Part shown: piece by piece, positions 8,805 to 17,938 of the stretch
Numbering within the stretch: position 1 is the first letter of the stretch
Layout: each line of letters begins with the position of its first letter
Origin: an uncultured Anaerobiospirillum sp.
Lineage (GTDB): Bacteria > Pseudomonadota > Gammaproteobacteria > Enterobacterales > Succinivibrionaceae
Direction of reading: 5' to 3'
Length of the DNA stretch: 38,930 nucleotides
NCBI GenBank assembly: GCA_944389785.1
Contig: CALXNP010000012.1
Location: 1 to 38,930, forward strand
Program-made: the position numbers and the translations under genes
The notes under the pieces: generated by a model
Databases searched by the model: none
Seen by the model: the letters and a program-made list of their open reading frames with translations, nothing else
What the model was told of the DNA's origin: nothing

Positions 8805-10328
8805 TTATTTTTTTGCTACTAATGATTGATTGTATAAATCTTTTTTATACTTTGCTACATTAGCTACAAAACGTGATTTTTGTGCATTAGGTACTTTTTG
8901 TTCATTTACTTTAGGTAAATTTACTTTCATAGCATTAACAGGACGACCATTAATACGTAATTCGTAATGTAGGTGCGGTCCTGTTGATAAACCTGTATTG
9001 CCAGATCTTGCTATCATACTGCCTAATTTAACTTTTTGACCAGGTTTTACTAAAAGTTTTGATAGATGCATATAAACTGTAGAGTAAGAACCTTGATGAC
9101 GTATAACTATGTAGTAGCCAGTTGATCTTGTATAAGTAGCTTTATCTACAATACCATCTGCAGGTGCATATATAGGAGTACCTACATTTACTGCAAAGTC
9201 AGTACCATTATGTGGTCTAGTAATACCTGTAACAGGATGTTTACGAGTTGGGTTAAAGTGAGATGAGATTCTAACTTTACCATTTAATGGGAAACGTCTA
9301 AAGCCTGTACCTGTTTGAGCATTATTACCATTTTCATCATAGAATTTATTGTCACCTAAATGTCTAAAAATAGACAAGGTACCAATACGAGCAAGTTTGA
9401 ACTCAACTGCATTAATAGAACCAGCACCTTTATCTTCTGAGAATAATACTCTTAAAGAGTCTCCAGGTTGTATATGACGTGTAAATTGAATACGACCTTT
9501 AAATAATTGAGTAATTTGAGCAATTTCAGAATAAGTTAAACCACTATCATAAGCTGCACTAGAAAAAGATTGGCCTTTATTAATAGTTACTAATACTAAA
9601 CGACCACGAGTTTTTTGAGGTGGCAGATTAGTTGATGTATCATTTTGAGTTACAGCAGCTACTGCTTGATTTAAATTATTTAAATTAATACTTAAATGTG
9701 AGTTAAGTGGCTCCTTTATTTTAGTAAATTCAAGATTATCTGGTGAAGTTCTAATATAGCGTATCTGTTCTTTGTCATTTATCTGTTTAACAAATGACAT
9801 AAGATTATTATTTTCATCTAATAAGAAAGATAAATTTTGTCCAGGCTTTAAATTTACTAATTGTTTATCATTATTTTTAGTAATAGCCTGTAAAGTAGCA
9901 TAAGGGATATTTAAATCATTAAATACGGATGATAAACTATCACCACGCTCAATACTTTCTACATACCAATTATTACTATTAATTTGCTGATTATTTGCTT
10001 TAGCTAATTGTTGTAGATTTTTATCAAAATCAGTATCACTATCTAATAATTCACTTTCAGCTATAGTATCGTCATAATTATCAAGTTGCACAGAAGCAGT
10101 ATCATAGCTTACAATAGCATTTTGTAAATTAGCATCTGTATCATAATTAAGGCTTTGCGCATAATCACTATTTTGAGCTAATTGCTCATCATTATCTGTT
10201 GGTAAAGTTATCGACAAAGTGATAGCTACAAATATAGTGGTGGCTATGGCTATAGTGTGTTTTTTAGGAACTGGCTTTACCCATTGATTTGAGTCTTGCC
10301 CTTTGAGTATAAAATCTTCAAGTTTCAT
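8805..10328 (-). CDS. M23-family murein endopeptidase, MepM-like
   Basis: A periplasmic, membrane-anchored peptidoglycan DD-endopeptidase that would cut cross-links to allow wall growth. I start it at the ATG 10328-10326, giving 507 residues. A TTG 54 bases upstream would add an unlikely hydrophobic leader. Order: a short cytoplasmic N-terminus, one TM segment at about 27-45, an Asp/Gln/Asn-rich linker, an OapA/LysM-like region with ERGDSLSSVF and LKPGQNLSF, a second domain around TRGRLVLVTI, then the M23 domain. Zinc-site residues are present: H373 and D377 in HNGTD, and H452-L-H454 in GPHLHYE. The architecture matches E. coli MepM (440 residues), with a longer linker here. It could instead be one of the other LytM-type hydrolases, but all catalytic residues are kept, so it is not an EnvC/NlpD-type degenerate activator. 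Confidence 0.9.
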   Translation of the reverse strand: MKLEDFILKGQDSNQWVKPVPKKHTIAIATTIFVAITLSITLPTDNDEQLAQNSDYAQSLNYDTDANLQNAIVSYDTASVQLDNYDDTIAESELLDSDTDFDKNLQQLAKANNQQINSNNWYVESIERGDSLSSVFNDLNIPYATLQAITKNNDKQLVNLKPGQNLSFLLDENNNLMSFVKQINDKEQIRYIRTSPDNLEFTKIKEPLNSHLSINLNNLNQAVAAVTQNDTSTNLPPQKTRGRLVLVTINKGQSFSSAAYDSGLTYSEIAQITQLFKGRIQFTRHIQPGDSLRVLFSEDKGAGSINAVEFKLARIGTLSIFRHLGDNKFYDENGNNAQTGTGFRRFPLNGKVRISSHFNPTRKHPVTGITRPHNGTDFAVNVGTPIYAPADGIVDKATYTRSTGYYIVIRHQGSYSTVYMHLSKLLVKPGQKVKLGSMIARSGNTGLSTGPHLHYELRINGRPVNAMKVNLPKVNEQKVPNAQKSRFVANVAKYKKDLYNQSLVAKK

Positions 10329-10534
10329 TTTTATTATATTAAGAAAATAATAGGTGGTTGTTCTTATAAAAAGCAAAAGCAAAGCTAATCTTTAGACTTA
10401 TTTAAAGGAGGTCAGCTAAGGTAAAGATTTGCTATATTTTGTTCCAATGATACATATAAAATCAGTTTTTAAGGAATAAATCAAGTAATTTTATAAAATT
10501 TTTAGAATTATTTTAAAAATCAGGAGCTTAATTT

Positions 10535-11167
10535 ATGTTTGGTCCTAAATTCTACCCATTATTAAACAAATTAGGTCCATGGAGACAATCTTTGTTTGCT
10601 TTGGCCTTAGCACATAGACAATTTAGTAATTATGCTTTATATACAGAAGTTAATCATTTAAATGGTAAAAGTGAATTTAAAAATGCTTTAAAAACTCTAT
10701 GGCAATTTCATACGCAAAAATTTAATCATATTAATTTAGAAACAGAACTTGAAAAATTTGAGCCTTTTTCTTATACACAAGAAGAAGATACAAGTTTAGG
10801 CTATCTTTACGCTATAGATGCTTCAATTAGTCTTATAAGTGCTTTTGATGCAATATTATCAAAATTAGGAGATGAAGCTCAAATGGCTTCAAAAGCTTCA
10901 ATGGGAGCGGTTGTAAGAACAGTAGAGCAAGGCAGTGACAGTGAGCTTGATGATGAGACTTTGCGTCAAAGCTTACTTGTTGATACTGAAGTAAATTTTC
11001 AAGTAGGTTTATATGAACTTATAGCTAAAGCTCCTCGCAGTAATGAATTATGCCAAAAAGTAATACAATATATTTATAAGGATAATGTTAGCAATATTGG
11101 TATTGAGATCGAAAATTTACAGCAAGAGCAAAAAGAGTTTATAGCTATTCTTAATATTAAAGGCTAG
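10535..11167 (+). CDS. yjaG: YjaG family protein (DUF416)
   Basis: A soluble, mostly helical protein of 210 residues in the DUF416 family, whose biochemical role is unknown. Resemblance to E. coli YjaG (196 residues) shows in the order of conserved pieces: an LxxLxxW-like opening (here LNKLGPW), a NYA(L/M) segment, a central LEKFE, a YAIDA motif and the terminal SNIGIE. AGGAGC nine bases before the ATG is a good ribosome site. It stands alone, flanked by the M23 peptidase and the TSUP permeases. In E. coli its neighbour is hupA; here HU is 5 kb away behind purHD and two permease genes, so the old neighbourhood seems to have been opened. Confidence 0.88.
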   Translation: MFGPKFYPLLNKLGPWRQSLFALALAHRQFSNYALYTEVNHLNGKSEFKNALKTLWQFHTQKFNHINLETELEKFEPFSYTQEEDTSLGYLYAIDASISLISAFDAILSKLGDEAQMASKASMGAVVRTVEQGSDSELDDETLRQSLLVDTEVNFQVGLYELIAKAPRSNELCQKVIQYIYKDNVSNIGIEIENLQQEQKEFIAILNIKG

Positions 11168-11173
11168 CTTATA

Positions 11174-11212
11174 AAAGCTTTTATCTTAATTTATATTTAA
11201 GGTAAAAGCTTT
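11174..11212. terminator. Bidirectional terminator-like hairpin between yjaG and TSUP gene
   Basis: The arms 11174-11189 and 11197-11212 (AAAGCTTTTATCTTAA against TTAAGGTAAAAGCTTT) form a 16-base stem with one wobble and a seven-base loop. A/T runs on both sides could serve both converging genes. It starts seven bases after the yjaG stop. Confidence 0.65.
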
Positions 11213-11238
11213 AAGATTTCACAAGATCTTTGTTTAAA

Positions 11239-12006
11239 TTAAAGTGAAGATATTATCAAAGCAATACCTGAACAAACAGCTACTATAGAAAAAACTAAAT
11301 GCACAGCTCTTAGTGGTAATTTCATTAATAAAGTAGTACCAAAATAAGCTCCTGCAAAAGAGGATATAACAAGACAAGGCACCCATTGCCAATAAATTGC
11401 TGTGACCATACCAACAGTTACTGCACCTATACCATTCCATATAGTTGAAATAAAGATCATAGTGTGCATAATAGCTCTTTTTAAATCAAGCCCAAAAACT
11501 AATACCAAGGTCATAGTTACAAAAATACCTGTGCCAGAGGATAGTGAGCCTGATAACATACCTGTAAAGAATATACAGATAGATCCTATAATTAATGCAC
11601 TTTTCTTTCTTGTTCCTTCTTTAGCTTGACCAAAATCTTTTTTTAAAAAAGTAAAGATACCAAAAGCAGCTATAATGCATCCAAGAGCAATTTTAGCAAT
11701 AGTTTCAGGTATTGATACTACAATCAAAGTACCCAAGATTACAGATGGAAAGCCTATAGCTAGTAATAAGATAGCTACAGTTTTATCTATCATTTTAGGT
11801 TTGATTTTTTGCTTAGCAATAGAACCCATACCTAAAAAGACAATAGCCAATTTATGTGTGCCTAAAGCAGTAGCAAAGGGCAGTCCCATAAACAGTAATA
11901 GAGGAAATTGAATAAATCCAGAACCTCCTCCTGATACTGAGGCAAAAAATGTTGCTAAAAAAGAAAAGATAAAGAGTATTGTTTGATCAATAATTTCATT
12001 TAACAT
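11239..12006 (-). CDS. TauE/SafE (TSUP) family permease, copy B
   Basis: An inner-membrane permease of the TSUP family, whose members move sulfite, sulfoacetate or other small anions, often outward. The 255 residues contain about eight hydrophobic segments. Family marks are the N-terminal ASVSGGGSGFIQFPLL with ALGTHK, and the repeat-related SGSLSSGTGIF in the second half. It is the second of two tandem copies with equal length and near-gapless alignment (about 60% identity by eye), so they arose by duplication. AAGG six bases before the ATG is the ribosome site. It lies 21 bases after copy A and is probably last in a purH-purD-TSUP-TSUP unit. The substrate cannot be inferred; no sulfur metabolism genes are nearby. 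Confidence 0.9.
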   Translation of the reverse strand: MLNEIIDQTILFIFSFLATFFASVSGGGSGFIQFPLLLFMGLPFATALGTHKLAIVFLGMGSIAKQKIKPKMIDKTVAILLLAIGFPSVILGTLIVVSIPETIAKIALGCIIAAFGIFTFLKKDFGQAKEGTRKKSALIIGSICIFFTGMLSGSLSSGTGIFVTMTLVLVFGLDLKRAIMHTMIFISTIWNGIGAVTVGMVTAIYWQWVPCLVISSFAGAYFGTTLLMKLPLRAVHLVFSIVAVCSGIALIISSL

Positions 12007-12027
12007 ACAGCCTTCTTACTACTTGTG

Positions 12028-12795
12028 CTAAAAAGATGCCACTATTAATAATATTCCTGAAGCTATTGAAACTAAGGAAAAAATAATACGTACAATCTTT
12101 ACAGGTAGTTTAAACAACAACATTGTCCCAACAAAAGCACCTGTAAATGATGCAATGATCATTGCAGGCACCCATTGCCAATAGATTGCTGTTAAGGCTC
12201 CTACGGTAATAGCTCCTATAGCATTCCATATAGTTGCCACAAATACCATAGTATGAAAAATAGCTTTTTTTAAATCAAGCTTAAAAATCATAACTAGGGT
12301 TAAAGTAGCAAAAAGACCTGCTCCTGAGGATAATGATCCTGAGAACATGCCTACTAGTATGATAAATAAAGTGCCAACTATTATTCTTGTTGTTGATAAA
12401 TCTTGTTGATTTGTAGTACCAAAACCTTTTTTAAAAAAGGTATAGATACCAGAGCCTACAGTGATTATACCTAAAACAAATTCTGCAATTTGAGTAGGTA
12501 TATTAATTACTATTAATGTACCAGCAACTACTGCAGGAGCTCCTGCTAAAAGCATAATTAAAGCTATTCTTTTATCTAAAATAGCAAAATTTGATTTTTG
12601 TTTAGCAATAGCTCCTATTCCTAAAAATACTACAGCTACTTTGTGTGTACCTAAAGCAGTAGCAAAGGGTAGTCCCATAAAAATCAGCAGAGGAAATTGT
12701 ACAAAGCCAGCTCCTCCGCCAGAGACTGAGGCAAATAAATTAGCAAGAAATGAAAATACAAATAAAATAATTTGATTGATAATTTCTTGCGTCAT
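12028..12795 (-). CDS. TauE/SafE (TSUP) family permease, copy A
   Basis: A paralogue of the next gene, 255 residues with the same layout: ASVSGGGAGFVQFPLL, FMGLPFATALGTHK near the N-terminus, and SGSLSSGAGLF in the second half-repeat. It begins nine bases after the purD stop. Its ribosome site, AGAGG, overlaps the tail of purD, so translation and transcription look coupled to purine synthesis. This is unusual for a TSUP protein, whose known members export sulfite or sulfonates. An organic anion or purine-related metabolite is possible, but this is conjecture from context. No operator is visible within the cluster. Confidence 0.9.
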   Translation of the reverse strand: MTQEIINQIILFVFSFLANLFASVSGGGAGFVQFPLLIFMGLPFATALGTHKVAVVFLGIGAIAKQKSNFAILDKRIALIMLLAGAPAVVAGTLIVINIPTQIAEFVLGIITVGSGIYTFFKKGFGTTNQQDLSTTRIIVGTLFIILVGMFSGSLSSGAGLFATLTLVMIFKLDLKKAIFHTMVFVATIWNAIGAITVGALTAIYWQWVPAMIIASFTGAFVGTMLLFKLPVKIVRIIFSLVSIASGILLIVASF

Positions 12796-12804
12796 ATAAA
12801 CCTC

Positions 12805-14085
12805 TTAGTCTTTAATTGCTTTATTAGCAATATCACTGCGATAGAACATACCATTAAAGTTTACAGATTTAATAAGCTCATAGGCGTTGTGCTTTGCTTC
12901 TTTAACATCCTTACCTAAGGCTGTAGCACAAAGTACACGGCCACCATCTGTTACTATCTTATCTCCATCGCGTTTTGCACCAGCTACAAAGATCTTAGTT
13001 TCTGTTGAATCAACATCAAATAAGCCTTTAATTTCATCACCTTTGCGTACAGCTTGTGGATAACCACTAGCTGCTAGTACTACACCTACAGCAACTCTAT
13101 CATCATATTGTGCTTGTAGACCTAATAGACCATTTTCCTCACAACCTTTGTAGCATAACTCTACTAGATCAGATTGCATACGCAGCATGATAGGTTGAGT
13201 TTCAGGATCTCCAAAACGGCAATTAAACTCAACTACGCGTGGATTACCAGCTTTATCAATCATTAAGCCTGCATATAAGAAGCCAAAGTATGGAATACCA
13301 TCTTGCTCCATACCTCTAATGGTAGGGTAGATGATTTGCTCCATAACTTTTTTGTGAACAGCATCTGTTACAATTGGAGCAGGGGAATAAGCTCCCATAC
13401 CACCAGTATTTGGGCCTGTATCATTATCACCTACACGCTTATGATCTTGTGAAGTAGCCATAGCCAATGCATTTTTTGAGTCAGACATTACAATAAATGA
13501 AGCTTCTTCACCTTCCATAAAGTCTTCAATAACTACTTTAGAGCCTGCACTGCCAAAACTATTATCTACAAGCATAGATTTTAAAGCATCATGAGCCTCT
13601 TGTAATGTCATTGCTACTACAACACCTTTGCCAGCTGCTAAACCATCAGCTTTAATTACAATAGGTGCACCTTTTTTATTAACATATTCAATAGCTTTAT
13701 CTAAATCATAAAAAACTTCAAAGTCAGCTGTAGGTATATTGTGACGTTTTAAAAATTCTTTAGTGAAAGATTTTGAGCCTTCAAGTTGTGCAGCCTTTTG
13801 GCTAGGACCAAAGATTCTTAAACCTTGCTCTTTAAATTTATCAACAATACCTAAAACTAAAGGAGCTTCAGGACCTACAATAGTAAGATCTATTGCTTCT
13901 TTTTTAGCAAAATCAACTAAAGCATCAATGTCAGTAGCACTAATATTTACATTTTTAATTTTGTTTTCGTGTTCTGTACCTACATTGCCAGGAGCTACAT
14001 ATACAATATCGCTTAAATTAGATAAAGAAGCACGGTAAGCTAAAGCATGCTCTCTACCGCCATTGCCAACAATTAAAACCTTCAT
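12805..14085 (-). CDS. purD: Phosphoribosylamine--glycine ligase
   Basis: GAR synthetase, the second step of de novo purine synthesis: it joins phosphoribosylamine and glycine using ATP. The 426 residues fit the family. It opens with the MKVLIVGNGGREHALA nucleotide-binding turn. The ATP-grasp domain shows KADGLAAGKGV and the metal/phosphate segment EFNCRFGDPETQ, and the C-terminal ATAxG region is present. AGGAG lies seven bases before the ATG. It sits 15 bases downstream of purH, as in the classic purHD operon, and is followed nine bases later by two TSUP permease genes. Confidence 0.97.
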   Translation of the reverse strand: MKVLIVGNGGREHALAYRASLSNLSDIVYVAPGNVGTEHENKIKNVNISATDIDALVDFAKKEAIDLTIVGPEAPLVLGIVDKFKEQGLRIFGPSQKAAQLEGSKSFTKEFLKRHNIPTADFEVFYDLDKAIEYVNKKGAPIVIKADGLAAGKGVVVAMTLQEAHDALKSMLVDNSFGSAGSKVVIEDFMEGEEASFIVMSDSKNALAMATSQDHKRVGDNDTGPNTGGMGAYSPAPIVTDAVHKKVMEQIIYPTIRGMEQDGIPYFGFLYAGLMIDKAGNPRVVEFNCRFGDPETQPIMLRMQSDLVELCYKGCEENGLLGLQAQYDDRVAVGVVLAASGYPQAVRKGDEIKGLFDVDSTETKIFVAGAKRDGDKIVTDGGRVLCATALGKDVKEAKHNAYELIKSVNFNGMFYRSDIANKAIKD

Positions 14086-14100
14086 AAAAGCTCCTATTTA

Positions 14101-15690
14101 TTAATGACGAAAATGTCTTTTTTTAGTAAAGACCATAGCAATACCATGCTCATTAGCTGCATCAATAACCTCTTGGTCACGAATTGAGCCACCTGGTTGA
14201 ATAATGCATGTTACACCAGCTTTTGCAGCGGCATCTACACCATCTCTAAATGGGAAGAAGGCATCAGAAGCTAGAGCACTGCCTTTAATATCTAAATTAG
14301 CTTCTTGTGCTCTTAATAATGCAATTTTAGCTGAGAATACACGTGAGGTTTGACCACAGCCAATACCATAAGTCATAAAGTCTTTAGCATAAACAATAGC
14401 ATTTGATTTGCTAAATTTACATACTTTCCAAGCAAATAACATTTGCTTTAATTCACTTTCAGTTGGCTGTTTAGTGGTTACAATTTCTAAATCTTTAAGT
14501 TCAACAGTATCAATATCTGATTCTTGTACTAATAAACCACCATTGACTCGCTTTAGATCATAACGCATGCTGTTAGTACTTAAATCACCGCATTCTAAAA
14601 GACGAATATTCTTCTTAGCACTTACTACCTGACAAGCCTCTGCTGTTACACTAGGAGCTACAATGACTTCACAGAATTGATTGTCAATAATAGCTTTAGC
14701 AGTAGCTGCATCAAGTGTTTTGTTAAAAGCAATAATACCGCCAAAAGCAGATTCTTTATCTGCACTAAAAGCCTTTTGGTAAGCAGTTGTGATGTCATCA
14801 GCAATAGCAACACCACAAGGGTTAGCATGTTTTACGATTACACAACAAGGATCATTAAATTGACGTACACATTCAATAGCAGCATCAGTATCTGCAATGT
14901 TGTTATAAGATAATTCTTTACCTTGTAATTGTTTTGCAGTAGCTATACCATTTGCACTTGCGTTTAAGTCACGATAGAAAGCTGCATTTTGATGAGGATT
15001 TTCACCATAACGCATGCTTTGTAGTTTGATAAAGTTTAAATTGATAGTGCGAGGGAAGGTTAAAGGCATAGTTGCATCTGGATCTTGAATACCATAATCT
15101 GGTACTAATCTGCCAAAATAATTAGCAATAGCACTATCATAAGCAGCAGTATGCTCAAAAGCAGCAACTGCTAAATCAAAGCGTGTAGCATAGCTTAATG
15201 AGCCATTGTTACTATCCATCTCAGCAATTATACGCTGATAATCACTAGCTCTTACTACAATAGCTACATCTTTATGATTTTTAGCTGCAGCTCTAACCAT
15301 AGTTGGTCCACCAATATCAATGTTCTCTATAGCTTTTTCAAGAGGGCAATTTTTATCTGCTACAGTTTTTTCAAATGGATAGAGGTTTACACAAACTAAG
15401 TCAATAGGTAAGATACCATGCTCTTGCATAACGGCTTCATCGCTACCGCGTCTGCCTAAAATACCACCATGAATCTTAGGATGTAGGGTTTTTAATCTGC
15501 CATCCATCATTTCAGGAAATTGTGTGTAATCAGAAACCTCAGTTACCTTAATATTGTTTTGCATTAATAATTTAGCAGTACCTCCAGTAGATAAAATTTC
15601 TACATTTCTTTCAGCTAAAGCTTTAGCAAAATCAATAATTCCTTCTTTATCAGAAACAGAAATTAAGGCACGTTGAATTTTTCTTTCCAT
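14101..15690 (-). CDS. purH: Bifunctional AICAR formyltransferase/IMP cyclohydrolase
   Basis: Carries out the last two steps of IMP synthesis. The 529 residues match E. coli PurH. The N-terminal cyclohydrolase domain shows ILSTGGTAK and [15 protein letters not shown]. The C-terminal AICAR transformylase domain contains the catalytic KHANPCG, then SDAFFPF and QPGGSIRD near the end. AGGAG ten bases before the ATG is the ribosome site. It is first in the purH-purD-TSUP-TSUP series. I looked for a PurR-type operator upstream and found no convincing palindrome, so the regulator is not evident. Confidence 0.97.
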   Translation of the reverse strand: MERKIQRALISVSDKEGIIDFAKALAERNVEILSTGGTAKLLMQNNIKVTEVSDYTQFPEMMDGRLKTLHPKIHGGILGRRGSDEAVMQEHGILPIDLVCVNLYPFEKTVADKNCPLEKAIENIDIGGPTMVRAAAKNHKDVAIVVRASDYQRIIAEMDSNNGSLSYATRFDLAVAAFEHTAAYDSAIANYFGRLVPDYGIQDPDATMPLTFPRTINLNFIKLQSMRYGENPHQNAAFYRDLNASANGIATAKQLQGKELSYNNIADTDAAIECVRQFNDPCCVIVKHANPCGVAIADDITTAYQKAFSADKESAFGGIIAFNKTLDAATAKAIIDNQFCEVIVAPSVTAEACQVVSAKKNIRLLECGDLSTNSMRYDLKRVNGGLLVQESDIDTVELKDLEIVTTKQPTESELKQMLFAWKVCKFSKSNAIVYAKDFMTYGIGCGQTSRVFSAKIALLRAQEANLDIKGSALASDAFFPFRDGVDAAAKAGVTCIIQPGGSIRDQEVIDAANEHGIAMVFTKKRHFRH

Positions 15691-16044
15691 GAGTTATGTG
15701 CTCCTAAGATTATTAAGGGTAAGTTTTCGATGGTTATTTTACATAATTTAAGGTAAAAATATGCACTTGTTTTAAAAAATGTTCACCTATAAAGCTTTTT
15801 TTTTAGTTTTTTATAAAAAAACTATTGATAATATTACAAATATATGGTCAAATGCACGAATATAAAAGCAAGTCTTTATTAGGAGTATGCTTTTTACGAT
15901 TAAGTTCTCCTAGATTGCTGGTGATTTTAATCATAAAAATTAGCATAAATTATATGTTAGTTTTTAAACAGTAAAATTAGCTATTATCGTTTAGTTTAAT
16001 TTTAAGGATTTTTATTAACTTAAAAGGTTAGGGAAAACTTCAAA
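15691..16044. other. Divergent intergenic region between purH and HU, with hairpins
   Basis: A 354-base region that must carry promoters for purH (leftward) and HU (rightward). It holds a perfect A/T palindrome around 15804-15823 (AGTTTTTT against AAAAAACT). Two interleaved inverted repeats lie on the HU side: AAAAGCA at 15864-15870 with TGCTTTT at 15888-15894, and TAGGAG at 15880-15885 with CTCCTA at 15907-15912. No ORF or PurR-like site is convincing. HU has an AGGGA ribosome site about ten bases from its start. Confidence 0.6.
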
Positions 16045-16323
16045 ATGAATAAATCAGAATTAATTGCACAAATTGCAAATCGTTCAGGTCTTCCACAAAC
16101 TCAATCACGTCGTGTATTAGAGGCTTTTATCGAGACAATCGGTGAGGCTCTAAGCTCTGGTGACCGTGTTCAATTAGTAGGCTTTGGTACTTTTAAGGTA
16201 ACAGAGCGCAGTGAGCGTCAAGGTCGCAATCCAAAGACTAAAGAAATGATGGTAATCCCTGCTTCAAAAACTCCATCTTTCACAGCTGGTGCAGAACTTA
16301 AGAAGATTGTAAACAACAAGTAA
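16045..16323 (+). CDS. hup: HU-family DNA-binding protein
   Basis: A histone-like nucleoid protein that bends and compacts DNA as a dimer. The 92 residues are two more than usual. It begins MNKSELI, then comes the helical dimer core, the GFGTF turn, and the beta-arm segment with RQGRNPKTKE that holds the DNA-intercalating proline. It ends SFTAGAELKKIVN. It is slightly more codon-biased than its neighbours, as expected for an abundant protein. It is monocistronic, ending in a strong terminator at 16342. Proximity to yjaG and purHD favours the HupA lineage, but alpha and beta subunits cannot be told apart safely here. Confidence 0.96.
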   Translation: MNKSELIAQIANRSGLPQTQSRRVLEAFIETIGEALSSGDRVQLVGFGTFKVTERSERQGRNPKTKEMMVIPASKTPSFTAGAELKKIVNNK

Positions 16324-16635
16324 TTTTGTGTTGTAATAGTAAAAAAGCAGCAATTGCTGCTTTTTGATGCATCAAAAAAGTAATTTTGAATCTACTAAGT
16401 AAATATTATAGAAGTTTGTAATAACTTTAAATATCTTATCAAGATGAAGAATATTCATTATCCTTTAGTCAAAACAAGCATTTTTAGTAAAATAAACTAA
16501 ATAATAACAGCTCTTAATTAATCATCATTACACTTGAAGCTGTTAGTAATGCTTTATTTAAAATAAAAGAAATATAAAACATAATGCAGAATATAGTTTA
16601 TGTTTTGCTGATAATAGGATATAAGCTTAGATTAA
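16324..16635. other. Gene-free region after HU
   Basis: Contains the HU terminator at 16342-16365 and then about 260 AT-rich bases between HU and the converging BASS gene. Apart from an overlapping second palindrome at 16361-16378, I see no gene, RNA or repeat. Confidence 0.6.
16342..16365 (+). terminator. Rho-independent terminator of HU
   Basis: A perfect palindrome built from AAAAAGCAGCAATT and its complement, giving a GCAGC/GCTGC stem flanked by A and T runs, 18 bases after the HU stop. Being symmetric, it could also stop leftward transcripts. The T run is shared with a second palindrome, TTTTTGATGCATCAAAAA (16361-16378). Confidence 0.85.
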
Positions 16636-17553
16636 TCATAATTTTTTCTTATTAGCATAACTTATAATATATGAGCTAATAACATTTTGCAGTACACTAA
16701 ATAAAGCTGCAATGATAGCACTTAGTGGATTAAAGTAGTTAATTGCTAAGATAGCTGCCATGCCCGAATTTTGTACAGCCGTTTCAATACTGATAGTCTT
16801 TGCATAGCTTATGTCTAATTTAAAGATTAAATAACAAATGATAAAGCTAATAGCTAAAGCTAAAATGATATAGCTGCTGATAGCTACAATTAAAATTAAA
16901 TTATCTATTTTAAGATTTTTAACAGATAAAGATACTACAATAGCAATAATGAACATAATAGTAAGACTTGAGAGCATAGGGATATAAATTTTAAGACTCT
17001 CAATATGCTTATTGAAATATTTATTACATAAAATACCAAGTATAATAGGTAAAAAGATAATTTTAGCAATATCTATCATCATGCTGTAAGCATCTACATA
17101 AATAATTTGTCCAACTAAAAGTTTTATTAAAAATGGTGTTATAAAAGGTGATAAAAGTGTGGAAATTAAAGTAATACTGATAGACAAGGCAACATCACCT
17201 TTAGCAAGATAGGTTAGAACATTAGATGCTGTACCTCCAGGGCAAGATCCAACTAGTACCATACCTATAAGAAATACACTATCAAGATTATAAAGATAGC
17301 TTATAGCTAAGGCTAAGCTTGGCATGATGGTGTATTGCAAGATTAAAGCTAGTATTACTAGTAATGGCTTTTTAGCTATAGCTATAAAATCTTGTGATTT
17401 TAAATTTAAAGCCATAGCAAACATTACAAAACCTAATAAATAGCTAGTTAGAAAAGCACAATTTGCAAAAAAACTTGGGAGAAAATAAGCTACAAGAGTA
17501 AATAAAATTACTCCTGTAGACAAATTTTTAGTAATTAATTGAGCAATGTACAT
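16636..17553 (-). CDS. BASS-family transporter, probable PanS-like ketopantoate/pantoate importer
   Basis: An inner-membrane protein of the bile acid:sodium symporter family, 305 residues with about nine to ten hydrophobic segments. Family motifs are the VGSCPGGTASNVLTYLAKGD block in the middle and ETAVQNSGMAAIL in the C-terminal half, both part of the sodium and substrate region. The ATG overlaps the panD stop codon (TAATG), so it is translationally coupled to pantothenate synthesis. In Salmonella a BASS protein, PanS, imports ketopantoate and related CoA precursors. The operon position here supports the same job, possibly supplying pantoate for PanC since no panB or panE lies in the window. 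Function is inferred; the family is clear. Confidence 0.88.
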   Translation of the reverse strand: MYIAQLITKNLSTGVILFTLVAYFLPSFFANCAFLTSYLLGFVMFAMALNLKSQDFIAIAKKPLLVILALILQYTIMPSLALAISYLYNLDSVFLIGMVLVGSCPGGTASNVLTYLAKGDVALSISITLISTLLSPFITPFLIKLLVGQIIYVDAYSMMIDIAKIIFLPIILGILCNKYFNKHIESLKIYIPMLSSLTIMFIIAIVVSLSVKNLKIDNLILIVAISSYIILALAISFIICYLIFKLDISYAKTISIETAVQNSGMAAILAINYFNPLSAIIAALFSVLQNVISSYIISYANKKKL

Positions 17554-17936
17554 TAGGCAATATTTCCATGTTGCTCTTTATAGTCTGCACATTTTATTTG
17601 ATTGTTATCATCAACAATTACAACTGATGGCTTGAGCTCTTTAGCTTCTTGCTCGTTACAAAGAGCATAGGCCATGATAATGACAATGTCTCCAACATTA
17701 AATAGACGAGCAGCTGCTCCATTTAAGCATATAACACCACTGCCTCGAGGGCCTTTTATAGTATAAGTTTCTATTCTATGTCCATTGTTATTATTAACTA
17801 CAGCTACTTTTTCACCTTCAAAGATACCAGCTTTTTCAAGCAAGAGCTCATCTATAGTAATGGAACCTACATAATTTAAATTAGCCTCAGTTACTGTAGC
17901 TCTATGTATTTTGCCATGCATTATTGAATATAACAT
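17553..17936 (-). CDS. panD: Aspartate 1-decarboxylase (pyruvoyl enzyme)
   Basis: Makes beta-alanine from aspartate for pantothenate synthesis. It is translated as a proenzyme and cleaved at Gly24-Ser25 (YVGSIT), where Ser25 becomes the pyruvoyl cofactor. Other family marks are [12 protein letters not shown] at the start, and [19 protein letters not shown]. The 127 residues match E. coli (126). The ribosome site GGAG lies over the panC stop, two bases separate the genes, and the stop overlaps the BASS start. Standard gammaproteobacterial PanD also needs PanM/PanZ for maturation; none is seen here. Confidence 0.97.
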   Translation of the reverse strand: MLYSIMHGKIHRATVTEANLNYVGSITIDELLLEKAGIFEGEKVAVVNNNNGHRIETYTIKGPRGSGVICLNGAAARLFNVGDIVIIMAYALCNEQEAKELKPSVVIVDDNNQIKCADYKEQHGNIA

Positions 17937-17938
17937 AT

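Noticed and set aside
10329..10382. TTG start giving the M23 peptidase 18 more residues
   Set aside because: The extra residues are hydrophobic and atypical for the family; the ATG at 10328 leaves a normal short cytoplasmic start before the membrane anchor.
10404..10412. Perfect Shine-Dalgarno-like AAAGGAGGT on the plus strand upstream of yjaG
   Set aside because: No start codon follows at a usable distance; only a TTG some 20 bases on would open a 16-codon frame. Probably chance or a remnant.
15691..16044. Search for a PurR operator ahead of purH (also before cvpA-purF)
   Set aside because: No palindrome near the ACGCAAACGTTTGCGT type is visible at either place.
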